Part shown: positions 42,380 to 53,228 of the stretch, piece by piece
How positions within the stretch are numbered: position 1 is the first letter of the stretch
Layout: every line of letters starts with the position of its first letter
From: Undaria pinnatifida
Taxonomy: Eukaryota > Sar > Phaeophyceae > Laminariales > Alariaceae
DNA: 64,000 nucleotides
Direction: 5' to 3'
Assembly: GCA_012845835.1 (NCBI GenBank)
Contig: JABAKD010000026.1
Span: 13,484,379 to 13,548,378 of the forward strand
Position numbers and translations under genes: made by a program
The notes under the pieces: model-generated
What the model was told of the DNA's origin: nothing
The model's input: the letters and a program-made list of their open reading frames with translations, nothing else
Database searches by the model: none

Positions 42380-42665
42380 GATATAGACTATGCGTGTACC
42401 ACCTTTGGTTTGTGCTTTTCCCTGGCACTGGAGTATTCCTCAGCCTCAGAGTGACTGGAGCCCGTGACAACCTTTACATGGTTATTATGATAGTTAATGT
42501 GAGAACAACAACAACAAATATTGGATATAGACTATGCGTGTACCACCTTTGGTTTGGATTTTCCCTGGCACTGGAGTATTGCTCAGCCTCAGAGTGACTG
42601 GAGCCCGTGACAACCTTTGCATGGTTAATATGATAGTTAATGTGAGAACAACAACAACAATTATT
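42380..42665 (+). repeat. Tandem duplication of LINE 3' tail
   Basis: 42383-42517 and 42529-42665 are near-identical 135-bp copies, each from TATAGACTATGCGTGTACCA to the AACAACAACAACAA end. Confidence 0.9.
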
Positions 42666-42895
42666 GCAGGTATGGTATTCGGCAGGGTTGAAATTTCAGT
42701 TTTGTGGTAAAAACACAATCACGCTATCCATCACCTGTCGTTTTTGCAACAAGCAGTATGAAGCACGGATGAGTATATGTGAACTTTTCCTGGGTCTGAC
42801 CGAAAAATACTCGTTCCGAGTACCATGAAAGGCTATTACCATATACGTCATCTTTTCTTGCGACCAAGATCAAAAGTCATGTTTTTGGCAGTTAG
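42666..42895. other. No recognisable feature
   Basis: Unique sequence between the LINE tail and repeat R2. Confidence 0.4.
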
Positions 42896-42899
42896 TTGT

Positions 42900-43645
42900 C
42901 ATTTTTCCTCAACTCTTTTGAACTGAGGATATATATATATATGTTTAATTGAAAATGAACCAAAGGGCCAACCAATATCATATACGACGGAAAATTCGGT
43001 TATCACAGAAAAGCGCTGTCACATCATGTCATCCATCCAAAATCCAGCATTTCAGTATTTACGCTTGATTACAAGAGTATTAGTATACCAGTTGTAGTAT
43101 AGCATCACTCGACTGACCCTACCTCGAGCAAGTGCTATGTCCACCAGAAAAGTCGTAATCGTTATATATACCGCAAAATATTTACCAGTTGTAGTAGATC
43201 ACCATTCGACTGACAAGCATGTTTTGATACTACTGCTGTATGTAGTACCTGAGAATAGTACGTGACTGTTTATCCCAGAGCTCGTAGTTTTATCCCGGCG
43301 ATGATCGTTGAACATCATATGGAAGCTTGCCTAGTTGTGTTTTGCGACCCCATGGGTTTTCCAAGCCCTCTCTATCAAGGATCTTGCTGCTGTTGTGCAG
43401 AATTTGTGTTTTTTTTTTTTCTGAAGAGTCCCTGATGGTAGCTTGTTCCTGATGTAGCCCATATGCTCCTCCAGCGTGAGGCCGACGAATGACGTCTCCA
43501 TCCTGGCGTTCACAGTTTGCACGAGATATCTCGATCGATACGTTATACTAGTATGTTTGAACGTCCACGTCCACGGGGGGTAGACGCATGGCTGGCTCGC
43601 TCACGGAGACAGAAATCACGAAATCCGGAGAGAAATCGGGCGGGG
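42900..43645 (-). repeat. Dispersed repeat R2, uninterrupted copy (empty site)
   Basis: Inverted homologue of 19700-23090 without the pogo-like transposon and without the 935-bp segment. At 43183-43184 a single TA stands where the other copy has TA-transposon-TA. Contains a short minus ORF (43522-43331) echoing RMETSFVGLTLEEHMGYIR, broken after a poly-T run. Confidence 0.8.
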
Positions 43646-43649
43646 AAGA

Positions 43650-44880
43650 GAGAAGATATAGGAAATATACATCAAAGTGTCGCCGTTTTGGAAACCTCTC
43701 TGAACGTACATGCTGCACTAAATATAAACTAAATATATCTGCACTGAGCCATAGGGGGCTCAACTCGAACGTATGGAAGATTGGGACCGCCAATCATATA
43801 AATAGTTGCACTCTACAATCTCCTCCGTAGGTTCTATAACATACATCATACATCAGACTTGTGCACAGGCATAAATCAACGTAAGATACGCTATTTTTTT
43901 AAATTACTTAATTGGAACGTATGATCCAGTTTTTTCAGCAAGACTACGCTTAATGTCGAACACAGGCAGGAAATATTGTTGATAACTTTGCTCAAAAATT
44001 TCTACATACATGCCTTGGAATGCCTCCAACCGGTTCGTGCAAAATGCGGCGCATTTGTTTTCTCGCCCCCGCTGGGAAAAAGCCTGAATAGCATTGAAGA
44101 AGTAGAAGGACTGTCATTGGTCGATACGAGGTTTTCTCTTAGATACAACAGCCCGACCTAGGCCGTCAAAATGAAAATGTCTGCCATAGGCATGAACGAT
44201 TGCGGTTGATTCGCAGCGAACTATCCCGCTGTGCTCGCTTCTATGTGGCCATTGTCCATGCCATTGCATGTCACCTCCCTTCTGTTTTGAGCTCGTCGTC
44301 GTACGGTTGAGGTACGAAGAAACCCGTACGTACTCGGTGAGAACAGCAGTATGTACGACGAGCATGAACGCCAATTGACGACATTGGCAAGCACACAACA
44401 GCTGGTGTAGCAGGAGTAGCCGAAGGGCGAAACTTCTAGCACATAATGCAGCAACTAGTAGCAACCAGAACTACAGCAGATAGCTCAAAGTGCAGTGCGA
44501 GTGCCGTTGGCAAGTTTAGTCGTACACGCATCACTCTGTCCAATATATAACAACCGTTTATTTCTATATTGATGAAGATAAAAATGGTACATTTCCCGTA
44601 AGAATGATACGTCGTACGAGCGGACGTTCTGGTGTGCTGCTGCCGGGAGACCATCGAACACACCGCATGTTTTACCCAAACAAGAGCCAACAAGAGGCAA
44701 GGCAGGGGCCCCCGACACAGAGACACGTGACAACCACGGCCAGCTGTCGATCGCGTAATTGGCCGGTATTCCGTGCTCAGGTGGGTGTATCGGAAGTCGT
44801 TCGTAGAACTACTGCTGTAGACCGTCGAAAGACCACGTGACATGTGGCATCCCGTTGTGGTGGCAGCCTCGCCAGTAGAC
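43650..44880. other. Unrecognised short ORFs only
   Basis: Minus ORFs 44464-44114 (116 codons, Leu/Cys-rich) and 44975-44436 (179 codons, low complexity, crossing the LINE polypyrimidine tract) have no motif. Nothing supported. Confidence 0.4.
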
Positions 44881-44884
44881 CCCC

Positions 44885-45325
44885 CGAAAAATATTTTTCT
44901 ATTCTTTTTCTTGGCCCCATGCACCCATTTCCTTTCCTTTCCTTTCTCTTCTTTGTTCTTTGTTTCTTTTTCCAATTGACTTGCGTCTGTTGTGCGTATG
45001 CGTAGTGATAGATACTACGTGTGATATATACGTGGTAGTCTTTCTTGGGTGGCAAGCGGTATAGTCGGTTTTCCCAGGCGCGAGTAATGAGACTTATGCA
45101 CCGGTATGGACCTGGCACATCGTATACTGACTCCCGATCTCACTTTTATATGTTTCTGGGGGAGGCATGAATTGCGTCAGCTGTGATTCATGCGTGTGCA
45201 CCACCCTTCGGTTGTTTGTGTTTTTCCCCTAGGTTATTCCTCTGCTCCGGAGTGACTGGAACCAGTCCTGTGACCACGGACTTGATTGTGCGAGTTAATG
45301 TGAGAACAACAACAACAACTGAAAT
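44885..45325 (+). repeat. LINE 3' tail copy
   Basis: Starts in a T/C tract, then TTGACTTGCGTCTGTTGTGCG, GTATGGACCTGGCACATCGTA, CTGACTCCCGAT(C/T)TCACTTT and ends GTTAATGTGAGAACAACAAC. It keeps the GTGACCACGGACTTGATT segment that the tail at 42.4 kb has lost. Confidence 0.88.
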
Positions 45326-45980
45326 ATTGCCTGTTTCTTGACCTTTCAGCTGCTTCCTGCAAATTTGGTTTTTCTGCCAACACGATTTTTTTGAACCTTT
45401 TCGCGATTTTTTCTTTTTTTGTGTAGTAAGTTGAACTTCCTACCCTTTGCCGTTTTTATTTTTTTTTTTTGTATCCCTCGGCGGATGGGGAAAAATAAAG
45501 CTTTATTTAGCTCACCACACTTCCACGTATTTTCATACGCGTCGTGTGTCGATAATTTGCCGCCTGTGCATTAGTTGCGGAACGGTCCAGCTTTAGCTTT
45601 TCTTTGATTACCCATTTTTTTTTTGTAGTTGACGAAGCTTCATCGGCTGAGATCTAGGCTTGGCTCATCAGCTCCACACCGCACAGCACCCCATCGCAGT
45701 GCTATAGCTCACAGCAACGTAGCGCTGTGCAGTGCCCTGCGGCTCAGCTCAGCAGCGCACCGCAGCGCAGCGCTAGCTCAGCAGAGCGAAGCGCTATGCT
45801 TTGCCGTGCTCTGCCGTCGCGATCGTTCGTTGTTCATGAAATCTAAAAACTCCGCGTAGGCTGATATTCGGGTATTTTGCGCTTTTTTCTATATCGCGTC
45901 AACCATCGTAATATCATACACTATGAGGGAGGGAATGTAATCTCTATGCAAAGATCCTGTTTTGTTTCAATCAATTGTCA
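45326..45980. other. T-rich flank and GCAGC-rich degenerate repeat
   Basis: 45660-45830 is built on short CAGCGC/CAGCAG/GCTCAGC words (AGCTCAGCAGCGCACCGCAG and relatives). The ORF 45629-45859 (Ala/Ser/Arg-rich) reads this repeat and is not a supported gene. Confidence 0.55.
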
Positions 45981-45984
45981 GCTG

Positions 45985-46335
45985 GCCGCCCCGGTGGTCT
46001 AGTGGTTTTACCCTCGAATACTACCAACATTTGGTTGTCCTTGAGTTCGACACCCACCACGATGAAATTTGACTTTATTTGCAAAAATGCCAAAAAAGAA
46101 AAAAGAGATCAACTGTTGAGAGCGCCTGCTAGGTACAATTCGACGCGAGTCGACGAGGGAAGAAAATGCTCGATTCTCCTCGCGGGAAAAATGAGGGCAC
46201 GTGCCGAAGTGGGGAGGGAGGAGGAGGGCCCGCTATGTGACCCCGGATCTGAGTTACTACTGGGAGGGAGCGCGAGAATGGTGCGGGGATAATAAATGGG
46301 ATGATAATGAAGAAAAAAAAATGTTGCAATGAAAA
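45985..46335 (+). repeat. tRNA-headed SINE-like repeat (copy 2, best preserved)
   Basis: Head: GCCCCGGTGGTCTAGTGG with box A TGGTCTAGTGG, and 38 bases on GAGTTCGACACCC close to box B (GGTTCGANTCC). Body shared with 36900-37110 and, inverted, 48520-48700 (AGATCAACTG, GGTACAATTCGACGCGAGTC, GACCCCGGATCTGAGTTACT). Ends in an A-rich stretch near 46310-46330. Spacing of boxes A and B is that of a tRNA promoter. Confidence 0.75.
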
Positions 46336-47080
46336 GTATATGATCATTACTACCAGTAAATAATATGTCAGCCTCTAGGAAATACGCACGGCACTATCAG
46401 CAGTCGTCATGGTAGAGACCCTCCGGGTAATATGTATTGAGGGGACTCGTCCGATTTCGACAACGTGAAAGCACCCACGAAGCAAAGACAGCAGACACAC
46501 ATATCCCGCCTTCCCATGAAAAAACAGAGAAGAAGAAGCGCAACGCCAACCTCCCATACGAGCAAAGCCACCCCCGCACCTAACTTAGACAACGCCGTCG
46601 CAACGAGAGATCACCCTCCTCTTCTTCGTTTTTCTGCTCGCCCGCGACCACGCAGACCAATCAATGCGACAGCCTTCACGTAACAAACAAAGCAATCTTT
46701 ATCCAAACCTCGCCGGCTGGCATGGCCCCATGTCGACGTTTGATGCAAACCGACTTTGCATCCTGTCAACTTCGAACCTCCATTGCCACGGGGACAGCAG
46801 TGCAGTCTCTTCATTAATGCCAAGGCTTGTTTCGTTTCGCCTAGAGGCGACGCAGGTTCTCGATAATACTCTTTTCGGTATTTTTGTTTGATAGACGCCA
46901 ACTTTTACTTGACGGCGCATTTAACATAGAGTGTTTCGCCTATCCTTGCCTTCTTTGTTGTATAAGATTACGTTTTTCTTCTGTCAAATAATGACTTTAA
47001 CAATCCCATGTTCGTATTAAACTATTGGCATTACTTTGAAGTTCAATGCATGCCAAAGCGGACAGCTACACCTCAAGGCG
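46336..47080. other. Unrecognised unique sequence
   Basis: Minus ORFs of 60-96 codons (46901-46611 the longest) carry no motif. Nothing supported. Confidence 0.4.
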
Positions 47081-47085
47081 TCAAG

Positions 47086-47252
47086 GTGCTGCCCTGCCCT
47101 ACCCGAAGCATGGGCGCCGGCGAATGCCGGCGCCCATGCGGAGCTCTTGTAATCAAATAATATTAATGCGAGACGAGGGGGGTTCGAACTATAAATACAA
47201 TTTTTACAAGGGCTCCGCATGGGTACGGCGGGGCAGCACTTCGAATTGTTCG
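47086..47252. repeat. Foldback MITE, about 165 bp
   Basis: Terminal inverted repeats GTGCTGCCCTGCC / GGCGGGGCAGCAC and inner (CATGCGGAG(C)...CTTGTA) arms; the left arm carries an extra perfect hairpin GCATGGGCGCCGGC - GAAT - GCCGGCGCCCATGC (47108-47139). A half copy is at 39270-39365. Confidence 0.75.
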
Positions 47253-48165
47253 ATTCAATACTTGGCACAGTGAAAAAAGCCACCAGACACAATCATAGCA
47301 TGCGCTTACAGCATGTAAGGTAATGCCAAGAAAATAATATAGACTAACAATCACAACAATGTACTAATTATCAAGGATGCGTATTTTCTCACCTGGAACC
47401 CAAAATTTCCGGGAAACAGCCTTTTTCAGGTTTTCCTGAAAAATTCTCGTATTTCCTTTTATTCCAGGAAAAATGGCGTTATTTAGGGGTGGAACAAAAA
47501 TTATCATCCCCGGGTGGTCCATGCACTACGTTAAGCACAAGTATACGATTCTTTCAGGCCTCTGGGCAGCCATTTTCAGTTATTTTCACGCCACACAGTA
47601 GGAGTGGCCAGGGGAGAATGCGAGTGCCTGAGATATATGTTCATCGGTTTCAGTTGATTTTTCACTTGTTCATGCCCTCGTTGGTTTTGTCCTGCAGCCG
47701 TCCATCGGATATTGCGAAACTAGTATTACTCTGTAGTGCTGATATCGATCTCTGATATACGAATATACTTTATTTTGCGAGGGAAATCAGCAACAACACA
47801 AATACAAAGTACAAAGGAGGACGCGAGCAGCCACAGCAGTGCTCTGCTTCGTACATATGTGGAGCGATCGCGACTGTAAGCAAACATAAACATGGACACC
47901 TCAACGAATGTGATACCTCGCATGATACTAGGTATAATTATTGATATATATCCTCCGCCCGCCATACCTTACAATTCAATCAACATCGCTGTTTTTTTTA
48001 AAGGGGCTTTTGTTCTGTATGGAGGCGTTATTAGCCCAGGGATATGGAGCGTGAGGAATTTCCTCTGGAAAGTACTTTTACCTCAAGCCCTAATAATTTC
48101 GGGCAATTACCTCTACCGGGAAATACGCACCCTTGGTATTGATACCTACCGTTTTGACTGAATCC
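47253..48165. other. Unrecognised ORFs only
   Basis: Plus ORFs 47489-47755 and 47892-48161 (89 codons, hydrophobic: IIIDIYPPPAIPYNSINIAV) have no recognised family. Nothing supported. Confidence 0.4.
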
Positions 48166-48169
48166 GATT

Positions 48170-49500
48170 CCGAGCTTCATTCATGAGATCTCGATCGGAT
48201 AAACATGAGCACCCGCCGACTGACCCTTTAGTCTGGCGACGAAACGTGTCATGTGCCTTTCTTATTATTGTTTTACTTACAAGTAAGCATCCGGGGCCAG
48301 TCAGATGACTTACTATATCCGCTGCGTGTGATTAGGGAAGTTGTACATGGACTAATTGCAAAATACGAGTATACAGAAGTCTGTCCAGATCGAGCCGAAC
48401 GGTGCAACTTGCTTGGGTATCGTATAAAAACAGCAGCAGTAATACACTTCACTTCTTTTCCTTTTCTTATCCCATTCATTGTGTTGCTCGCTTTGCTCTC
48501 GCCCTCCCAATGCAGTAGTATAACTTAGATCCGGGGTCATGTAGCGGGTTCCCCTTCACCCTTCCCGATACTGTGCCTGGCCTATTATTTATCGCGAGAA
48601 TAATTCAGCATTTTCTTCCCTCGTCGATTCTCGTCTATTCGTACCTACCCACGCTTCTAGGCGATTTCAGCAGTTAGTTGACCCTTATTTCCTCATTGAT
48701 TTCTGTAAGAAAATAAAGCCAACAAAGCTCACAACGGTCGTTATTTAACTCAAGGATCAACGCTAGTATATAGTCTATATATAGTAGTTTCTAGGGGAAC
48801 CCCACTAGACCACCGGGGCGACCGGCCCTATATCACTCACTGCCCCGGTGGCGTACCAAGTTATACCCTCGAGCCTGGTATAGGTTAGCTTCGTGAGTTC
48901 GAATCCCCCCGAGTCCGTACTCGTATGATTTTTGGCCTTGTGCGTCAATTGACTTGCGGAAAGCGCGAGAGCGTGAGTTAGCAACACTCGATTAAAAATC
49001 CACGATCATTGGGTGCTGGACCCTGTGCAACAAACAAAATGAAGGCAACAACCGAGGAGGAGAAGGGAGGACGACGCCTGTGACCACGGCTTGTATGTCC
49101 AGGGGCTGGAAAGTAGAAGTGTGCCAACATAACTGAAAAATCACTAGAAGAGATGATCAATCAGCAATCAACAGCAATAATGAGCACGTCAAGTACGAAG
49201 CAACACAAACTTATTTGTCAGTCACGTGCCAACACACGACCGCTTGCACTTGACCGGCAAAAGGCCACAGCAACGGAGTCTGGGACGACAGCAACAACAA
49301 AGCACGCAATCCTACTGTCCAATTACTACCACTTTTATGTGGCGCAGCTTAACAACATGAGGAAATTGTATAAATCAACCCTCGAGACCCCGGGGACGCA
49401 GCCACTCGCAATGCTGCTGTGTATTTTTTCCCGGCGCAGTAATCGTAATCACTACTACCTCCTCCTCGTTTAGTCATGCGTGCGCTTGCCACGTCTATGT
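48170..49500 (-). repeat. Composite repeat R3 (copy 2, inverted)
   Basis: Inverted homologue of 35835-37470 and of 39010-39125. It includes the SINE body (48520-48700), its head reversed at 48808-48826 (CCACTAGACCACCGGGGCG), and the second, plus-strand tRNA-like head at 48844-48920. Confidence 0.75.
48844..48920 (+). repeat. tRNA-like head with intact box B
   Basis: GCCCCGGTGGCGTACC ... GTGAGTTCGAATCCCCCCGA: box B GAGTTCGAATCCC is close to consensus, box A TGGCGTACCAAG is partial. It cannot be folded into a full tRNA (weak T-stem). A second copy is at 36690-36760 (minus) and a truncated one at 62586-62627. Confidence 0.6.
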
Positions 49501-49529
49501 CCATGTGTGTATGTACGTGTACCTGCCAA

Positions 49530-49536
49530 GATTCAA

Positions 49537-49567
<31 letters not shown>

Positions 49568-49675
49568 CTCACTTTAACTCTCATAATCAAGTCCGTGGTC
49601 ACAGGACAGGCTCCAGTCACTCTGGTGATGAGGAATACCCCAGGGAAAACACACACAACCCAAGGTGGTACACGC
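49530..49675 (-). repeat. LINE 3' tail, end piece, split by OTU element
   Basis: Reverse-strand tail: (TTG)n at 49539-49567, TCATAATCAAGTCCGTGGTCA, CTCCAGTCACTCTGG, ending GGTACACGCATA. The missing upstream part of the same LINE tail resumes on the other side of the OTU element at 55918. Confidence 0.85.
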
Positions 49676-49757
49676 ATACAAGGTTCCCCTTCGGGAGGTG
49701 GACACGTGCCTCCCGGGGGCGACGCAAGTCGAATGACTACAACTGATGATGAAGTAT

Positions 49758-50340
49758 TTATGCAGAAGGTGTATATCGGAGGGATGCGTAGTGGAAAGAA
49801 TGTGGATAATATAAGATATCACAGACATTTGGAGGAGGAGGGTTGGGATATTGCTGAGGCTCGGTGTGATAAGGTATTCGAAAGTCCACTCCGTATAATA
49901 ACTGCGTGGCAGCAATTAATTATACGTTTGTAGCATATGCGTAAGGCTGTGACATGAAGTGGAGATACTCTTCGACACTCGAATATGTAGTAGGTTGAGA
50001 TCCAGCGACTTCCACAAGTTCTTGATTTGCTCCAGCTAAGATGCTGTCGTGGAAGGTGTTGAAACCTGATCCTGGGATAACGGTGTACAAATTGGTTGTG
50101 ATGTGGGCAATAATATGTGCACGGACGATGTGATGTAAAGCTGGGTTGTTGTGCACACGACGCGAGATACATCTTAATAAACATGCACCATCACCATTCT
50201 CGGGAATAATGGACCATTGACCAGAATTGTTATTGTTGCCGCTGTTGTTGTCTTGATCATTTTCGCTGTGTGATGGGTTTGTACTGCTGTCGCTGCTGTT
50301 ACAGGAATCATTGGTGTCAATTTGTTGTGTGTTTTCTGTG
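49758..50340 (-). pseudogene. OTU cysteine protease, most complete unit, one internal stop
   Basis: The only unit that is followed by the rest of the OTU domain. It reads from the acidic N-terminal part through GDGACLLRCIS (catalytic Asp and Cys), FNTFHDSILAGANQE, then SVEEYLHFMSQPYAYATNV, the usual middle of OTU domains (Y-L-x-x-M-x-x-x-x-x-x-A-T-N). A TAA at 49920-49922 falls where Glu normally follows ATN-x. Beyond it the same frame continues with LIAATQLLYGVDFRIPY and SFHYASLRYTPSA, giving the catalytic His in HYASL and a natural stop at 49758. So the full triad exists in DNA but is split by a single stop. OTU enzymes remove ubiquitin; in transposons and viruses they are thought to process proteins or counter host control. 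Confidence 0.78.
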
Positions 50341-50354
50341 TCCAGTATTTTTCT

Positions 50355-50737
50355 TGATTTGCTCCAGCTAAGATGCTGTCGTGGAAGGTGTTGAAACCTG
50401 ATCCTGGGATAACGGTGTACAAATTGGTTGTGATGTGGGCAATAATATGTGCACGGACGATGTGATGTAAAGCTGGGTTGTTGTGCACACGACGCGAGAT
50501 ATATCTTAATAAACATGCACCATCACCAATCTCGGGAATAATGGACCATTGACCAGAATTGTTATTGTTGCCGCTGTTGTTGTCTTCATCATTTTCGCTG
50601 TCTGATGGGTTTGTACTGCTGTCGCTGCTGTTACAGGAATCTTTGGTGTCAATTTGTTGTTTGTTTTCTGTGTCCAGCATTTTTCCCCGCGCGCTTATAC
50701 CGATGTTTGTTGCCGATATGGTCTGTTGTGTGCACAT
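50355..50737 (-). pseudogene. OTU front-half unit 2 (array B)
   Basis: Begins MCTQQTISATNIG; OTU motif GDGACLLRYIS (Cys-to-Tyr change just after the motif). At its 3' end it joins unit 1 by a 330-bp repeat junction that puts the following sequence out of frame, so the 187-codon ORF ends in an unrelated peptide. Confidence 0.6.
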
Positions 50738-50999
50738 CGTTACTTTTGCTTGAGTTGTGTTGCTACTTTATATCTCTTTATACAGGTTTCGCTACTGCTG
50801 TATGGTAACCACCGTGTCAATTGTGAGGGAGAACTCACAGTAAACTTAGAGTCTATGGACTACGTGCTGCTTGCTGGTGGTGCTGCTGACGGAACTTTGC
50901 AAGACAAACGGAACTTTTTCGGGCATGTTGGCGTTGTTTGTTCCGTTCAGAAAAATATATTGTCTACACCGACAAATGATTCTTTATTATCTACATGAC

Positions 51000-51498
51000 C
51001 TTGATTTGCTCCAGCTAAAATGCTGTCGTGGAAGGTGTTGAAACCTGATCCTGGGATAACGGTGTACACATTGGTTGTGATGTGGGCAATAATATGTGCA
51101 CGGACGATGTGATGTAAAGCTGGGTTGTTGTGCACACGACGCGAGATACATTTTAATAAACATGCACCATCATCACCATTCTCGGGAATAATGGACCATT
51201 GACCAGAATTGTTATTGTTGCCGCTGTTGTTGTCTTGATCATTTTCGCTGTGTGATGGGTTTGTACTGCTGTCGCTGCTGTTACAGGAATCATTGGTGTC
51301 AATTTGTTGTGTGTTTTCTGTGTCCAGTATTTTTCTTGATTTGCTCCAGCTAAGATGCTGTCGTGGAAAGTGTTGAAACCTGATCCTGGGATAACGGTGT
51401 ACAAATTGGTTGTGATGTGGGCAATAATATGTGCACGGACGATGTGATGTAAAGCTGGGTTGTTGTGCACACGACGCGAGATACATCTTAATAAACAT
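51000..51498 (-). pseudogene. OTU front-half unit 3 (array B)
   Basis: Short-type unit without its own N-terminal leader; entered out of frame from unit 4. Contains NGDDGACLLKCIS with one extra codon (GAT) compared with unit 2, then the spacer-encoded tail GHVDNKESFVGVDNIFF. Confidence 0.55.
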
Positions 51499-51719
51499 GC
51501 ACCATCACCAATCTCGGGAATAATGGACCATTGACCAGAATTGTTATTGTTGCCGCTGTTGTTGTCTTCATCATTTTCGCTGTCTGATGGGTTTGTACTG
51601 CTGTCGCTGCTGTTACAGGAATCTTTGGTGTCAATTTGTTGTTTGTTTTCTGTGTCCAGCATTTTTCCCCGCGCGCTTATACCGATGTTTGTTGCCGATA
51701 TGGTCTGTTGTGTGCACAT
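51340..51719 (-). pseudogene. OTU front-half unit 4 (array B)
   Basis: Own start MCTQQTISATNIG, OTU motif GDGACLLRCIS intact, then a frame-breaking short junction into unit 3. Same architecture as unit 2. Confidence 0.6.
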
Positions 51720-51928
51720 CGTTACTTTTGCTTGAGTTGTGCTGCTACTTTATATCTCTTTATACAGGTTTCGCTACTGCTGTATGGTAACCACCGTGTC
51801 AATTGTGAGGGAGAACTCACAGTAAACTTAGAGTCTATGGACTACGTGCTGCTTGCTGGTGGTGCTGCTGACGGAACTTTGCAAGACAAACGGAACTTTT
51901 TCGGGCATGTTGGCGTTGTTTGTTCCGT

Positions 51929-52366
51929 TCAGAAAAATATATTGTCTACACCGACAAATGATTCTTTATTATCTACATGACCTTGATTTGCTCCAGCTAA
52001 GATGCTGTCGTGGAAGGTGTTGAAACCTGATCCTGGGATAACGGTGTACAAATTGGTTGTGATGTGGGCAATAATATGTGCACGGACGATGTGATGTAAA
52101 GCTGGGTTGTTGTGCACACGACGCGAGATACATTTTAATAAACATGCACCATCACCATTCTCGGGAATAATGGACCATTGACCAGAATTGTTATTGTTGC
52201 CGCTGTTGTTGTCTTGATCATTTTCGCTGTCTGATGGGTTTGTACTGCTGTCGCTGCTGTTACAGGAATCTTTGGTGTCAATTTGTTGTTTGTTTTCTGT
52301 GTCCAGTATTTTTCCCCGCGTGCTTATACCGATGTTTGTTGCCGATATGGTCTGTTGTGTGCACAT
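51929..52366 (-). CDS. OTU front-half ORF, unit 5 (array B)
   Basis: 145 codons, long-type unit. N-terminus with ISTRGKIL variant, acidic Asn/Ser/Asp stretch, ENGDGACLLKCIS with Asp and Cys of the triad, helix HHIVRAHIIAHITTN, then spacer-derived tail. Upstream spacer holds two TATAAAG-like boxes on the minus strand 25-45 bp before the ATG. The His half is absent, so protease activity is not expected; a ubiquitin-binding or decoy role is speculation. Nearly identical to unit 7. Confidence 0.6.
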   Translation of the reverse strand: MCTQQTISATNIGISTRGKILDTENKQQIDTKDSCNSSDSSTNPSDSENDQDNNSGNNNNSGQWSIIPENGDGACLLKCISRRVHNNPALHHIVRAHIIAHITTNLYTVIPGSGFNTFHDSILAGANQGHVDNKESFVGVDNIFF

Positions 52367-52578
52367 CGTTACTTTTGCTTGAGTTGTGTTGCTACTTTAT
52401 ATCTCTTTATACAGGTTTCGCTACTGCTGTATGGTATGCACCGCCGTGTCAATTGTGAGGGAGAACTCACAGTAAACTTAGAGTCTATGGACTACGTGCT
52501 GCTTGCTGGTGGTGCTGCTGACGGAACTTTGCAAGACAAACGGAACTTTTTCGGGCATGTTGGCGTTGTTTGTTCCGT

Positions 52579-53019
52579 TCAGAAAAATATATTGTCTACA
52601 CCGACAAATGATTCTTTATTATCTACATGACCTTGATTTGCTCCAGCTAAAATGCTGTCGTGGAAGGTGTTGAAACCTGATCCTGGGATAACGGTGTACA
52701 AATTGGTTGTGATGTGGGCAATAATATGTGCACGGACGATGTGATGTAAAGCTGGGTTGTTGTGCACACGACGCGAGATACATTTAAATAAACATGCACC
52801 ATCATCACCATTCTCGGGAATAATGGACCATTGACCAGAATTGTTATTGTTGCCGCTGTTGTTGTCTTCATCATTTTCGCTGTCTGATGGGTTTGTACTG
52901 CTGTCGCTGCTGTTACAGGAATCTTTGGTGTCAATTTGTTGTTTGTTTTCTGTGTCCAGCATTTTTCCCCGCGCGCTTATACCGATGTTTGTTGCCGATA
53001 TGGTCTGTTGTGTGCACAT
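52579..53019 (-). CDS. OTU front-half ORF, unit 6 (array B)
   Basis: 146 codons; ISARGKML variant N-terminus, NGDDGACLFKCIS (extra Asp codon; Leu-to-Phe). Otherwise as unit 5, with the same spacer-derived C-terminal tail. Confidence 0.6.
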   Translation of the reverse strand: MCTQQTISATNIGISARGKMLDTENKQQIDTKDSCNSSDSSTNPSDSENDEDNNSGNNNNSGQWSIIPENGDDGACLFKCISRRVHNNPALHHIVRAHIIAHITTNLYTVIPGSGFNTFHDSILAGANQGHVDNKESFVGVDNIFF

Positions 53020-53228
53020 CGTTATTTTTGCTTGAGTTGTGCTGCTACTTTATATCTCTTTATACAGGTTTCGCTACTGCTGTATGGTAACCACCGTGTC
53101 AATTGTGAGGGAGAACTCACAGTAAACTTAGAGTCTATGGACTACGTGCTGCTTGCTGGTGGTGCTGCTGACGGAACTTTGCAAGACAAACGGAACTTTT
53201 TCGGGCATGTTGGCGTTGTTTGTTCCGT

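Larger units (their letters stand above)
40200..42665 (+). mobile_element. Degenerate, 5'-truncated non-LTR retrotransposon (LINE)
   Basis: RT core, C-terminal region, G-rich tract, polypyrimidine tract and a 3' tail ending in GTTAATGTGAGAACAACAACAACAA. Only the fingers-palm part of RT onward is present and there are several in-frame stops. The 5' end lies right at a copy of the C/G-rich repeat. The tail is found at 44880-45325, 49530-49675, 55918-56300, 58800-58925 and 60683-60715 in both orientations, which is the expected pattern for 5'-truncated LINE insertions with a CAA-type 3' end. Confidence 0.88.
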
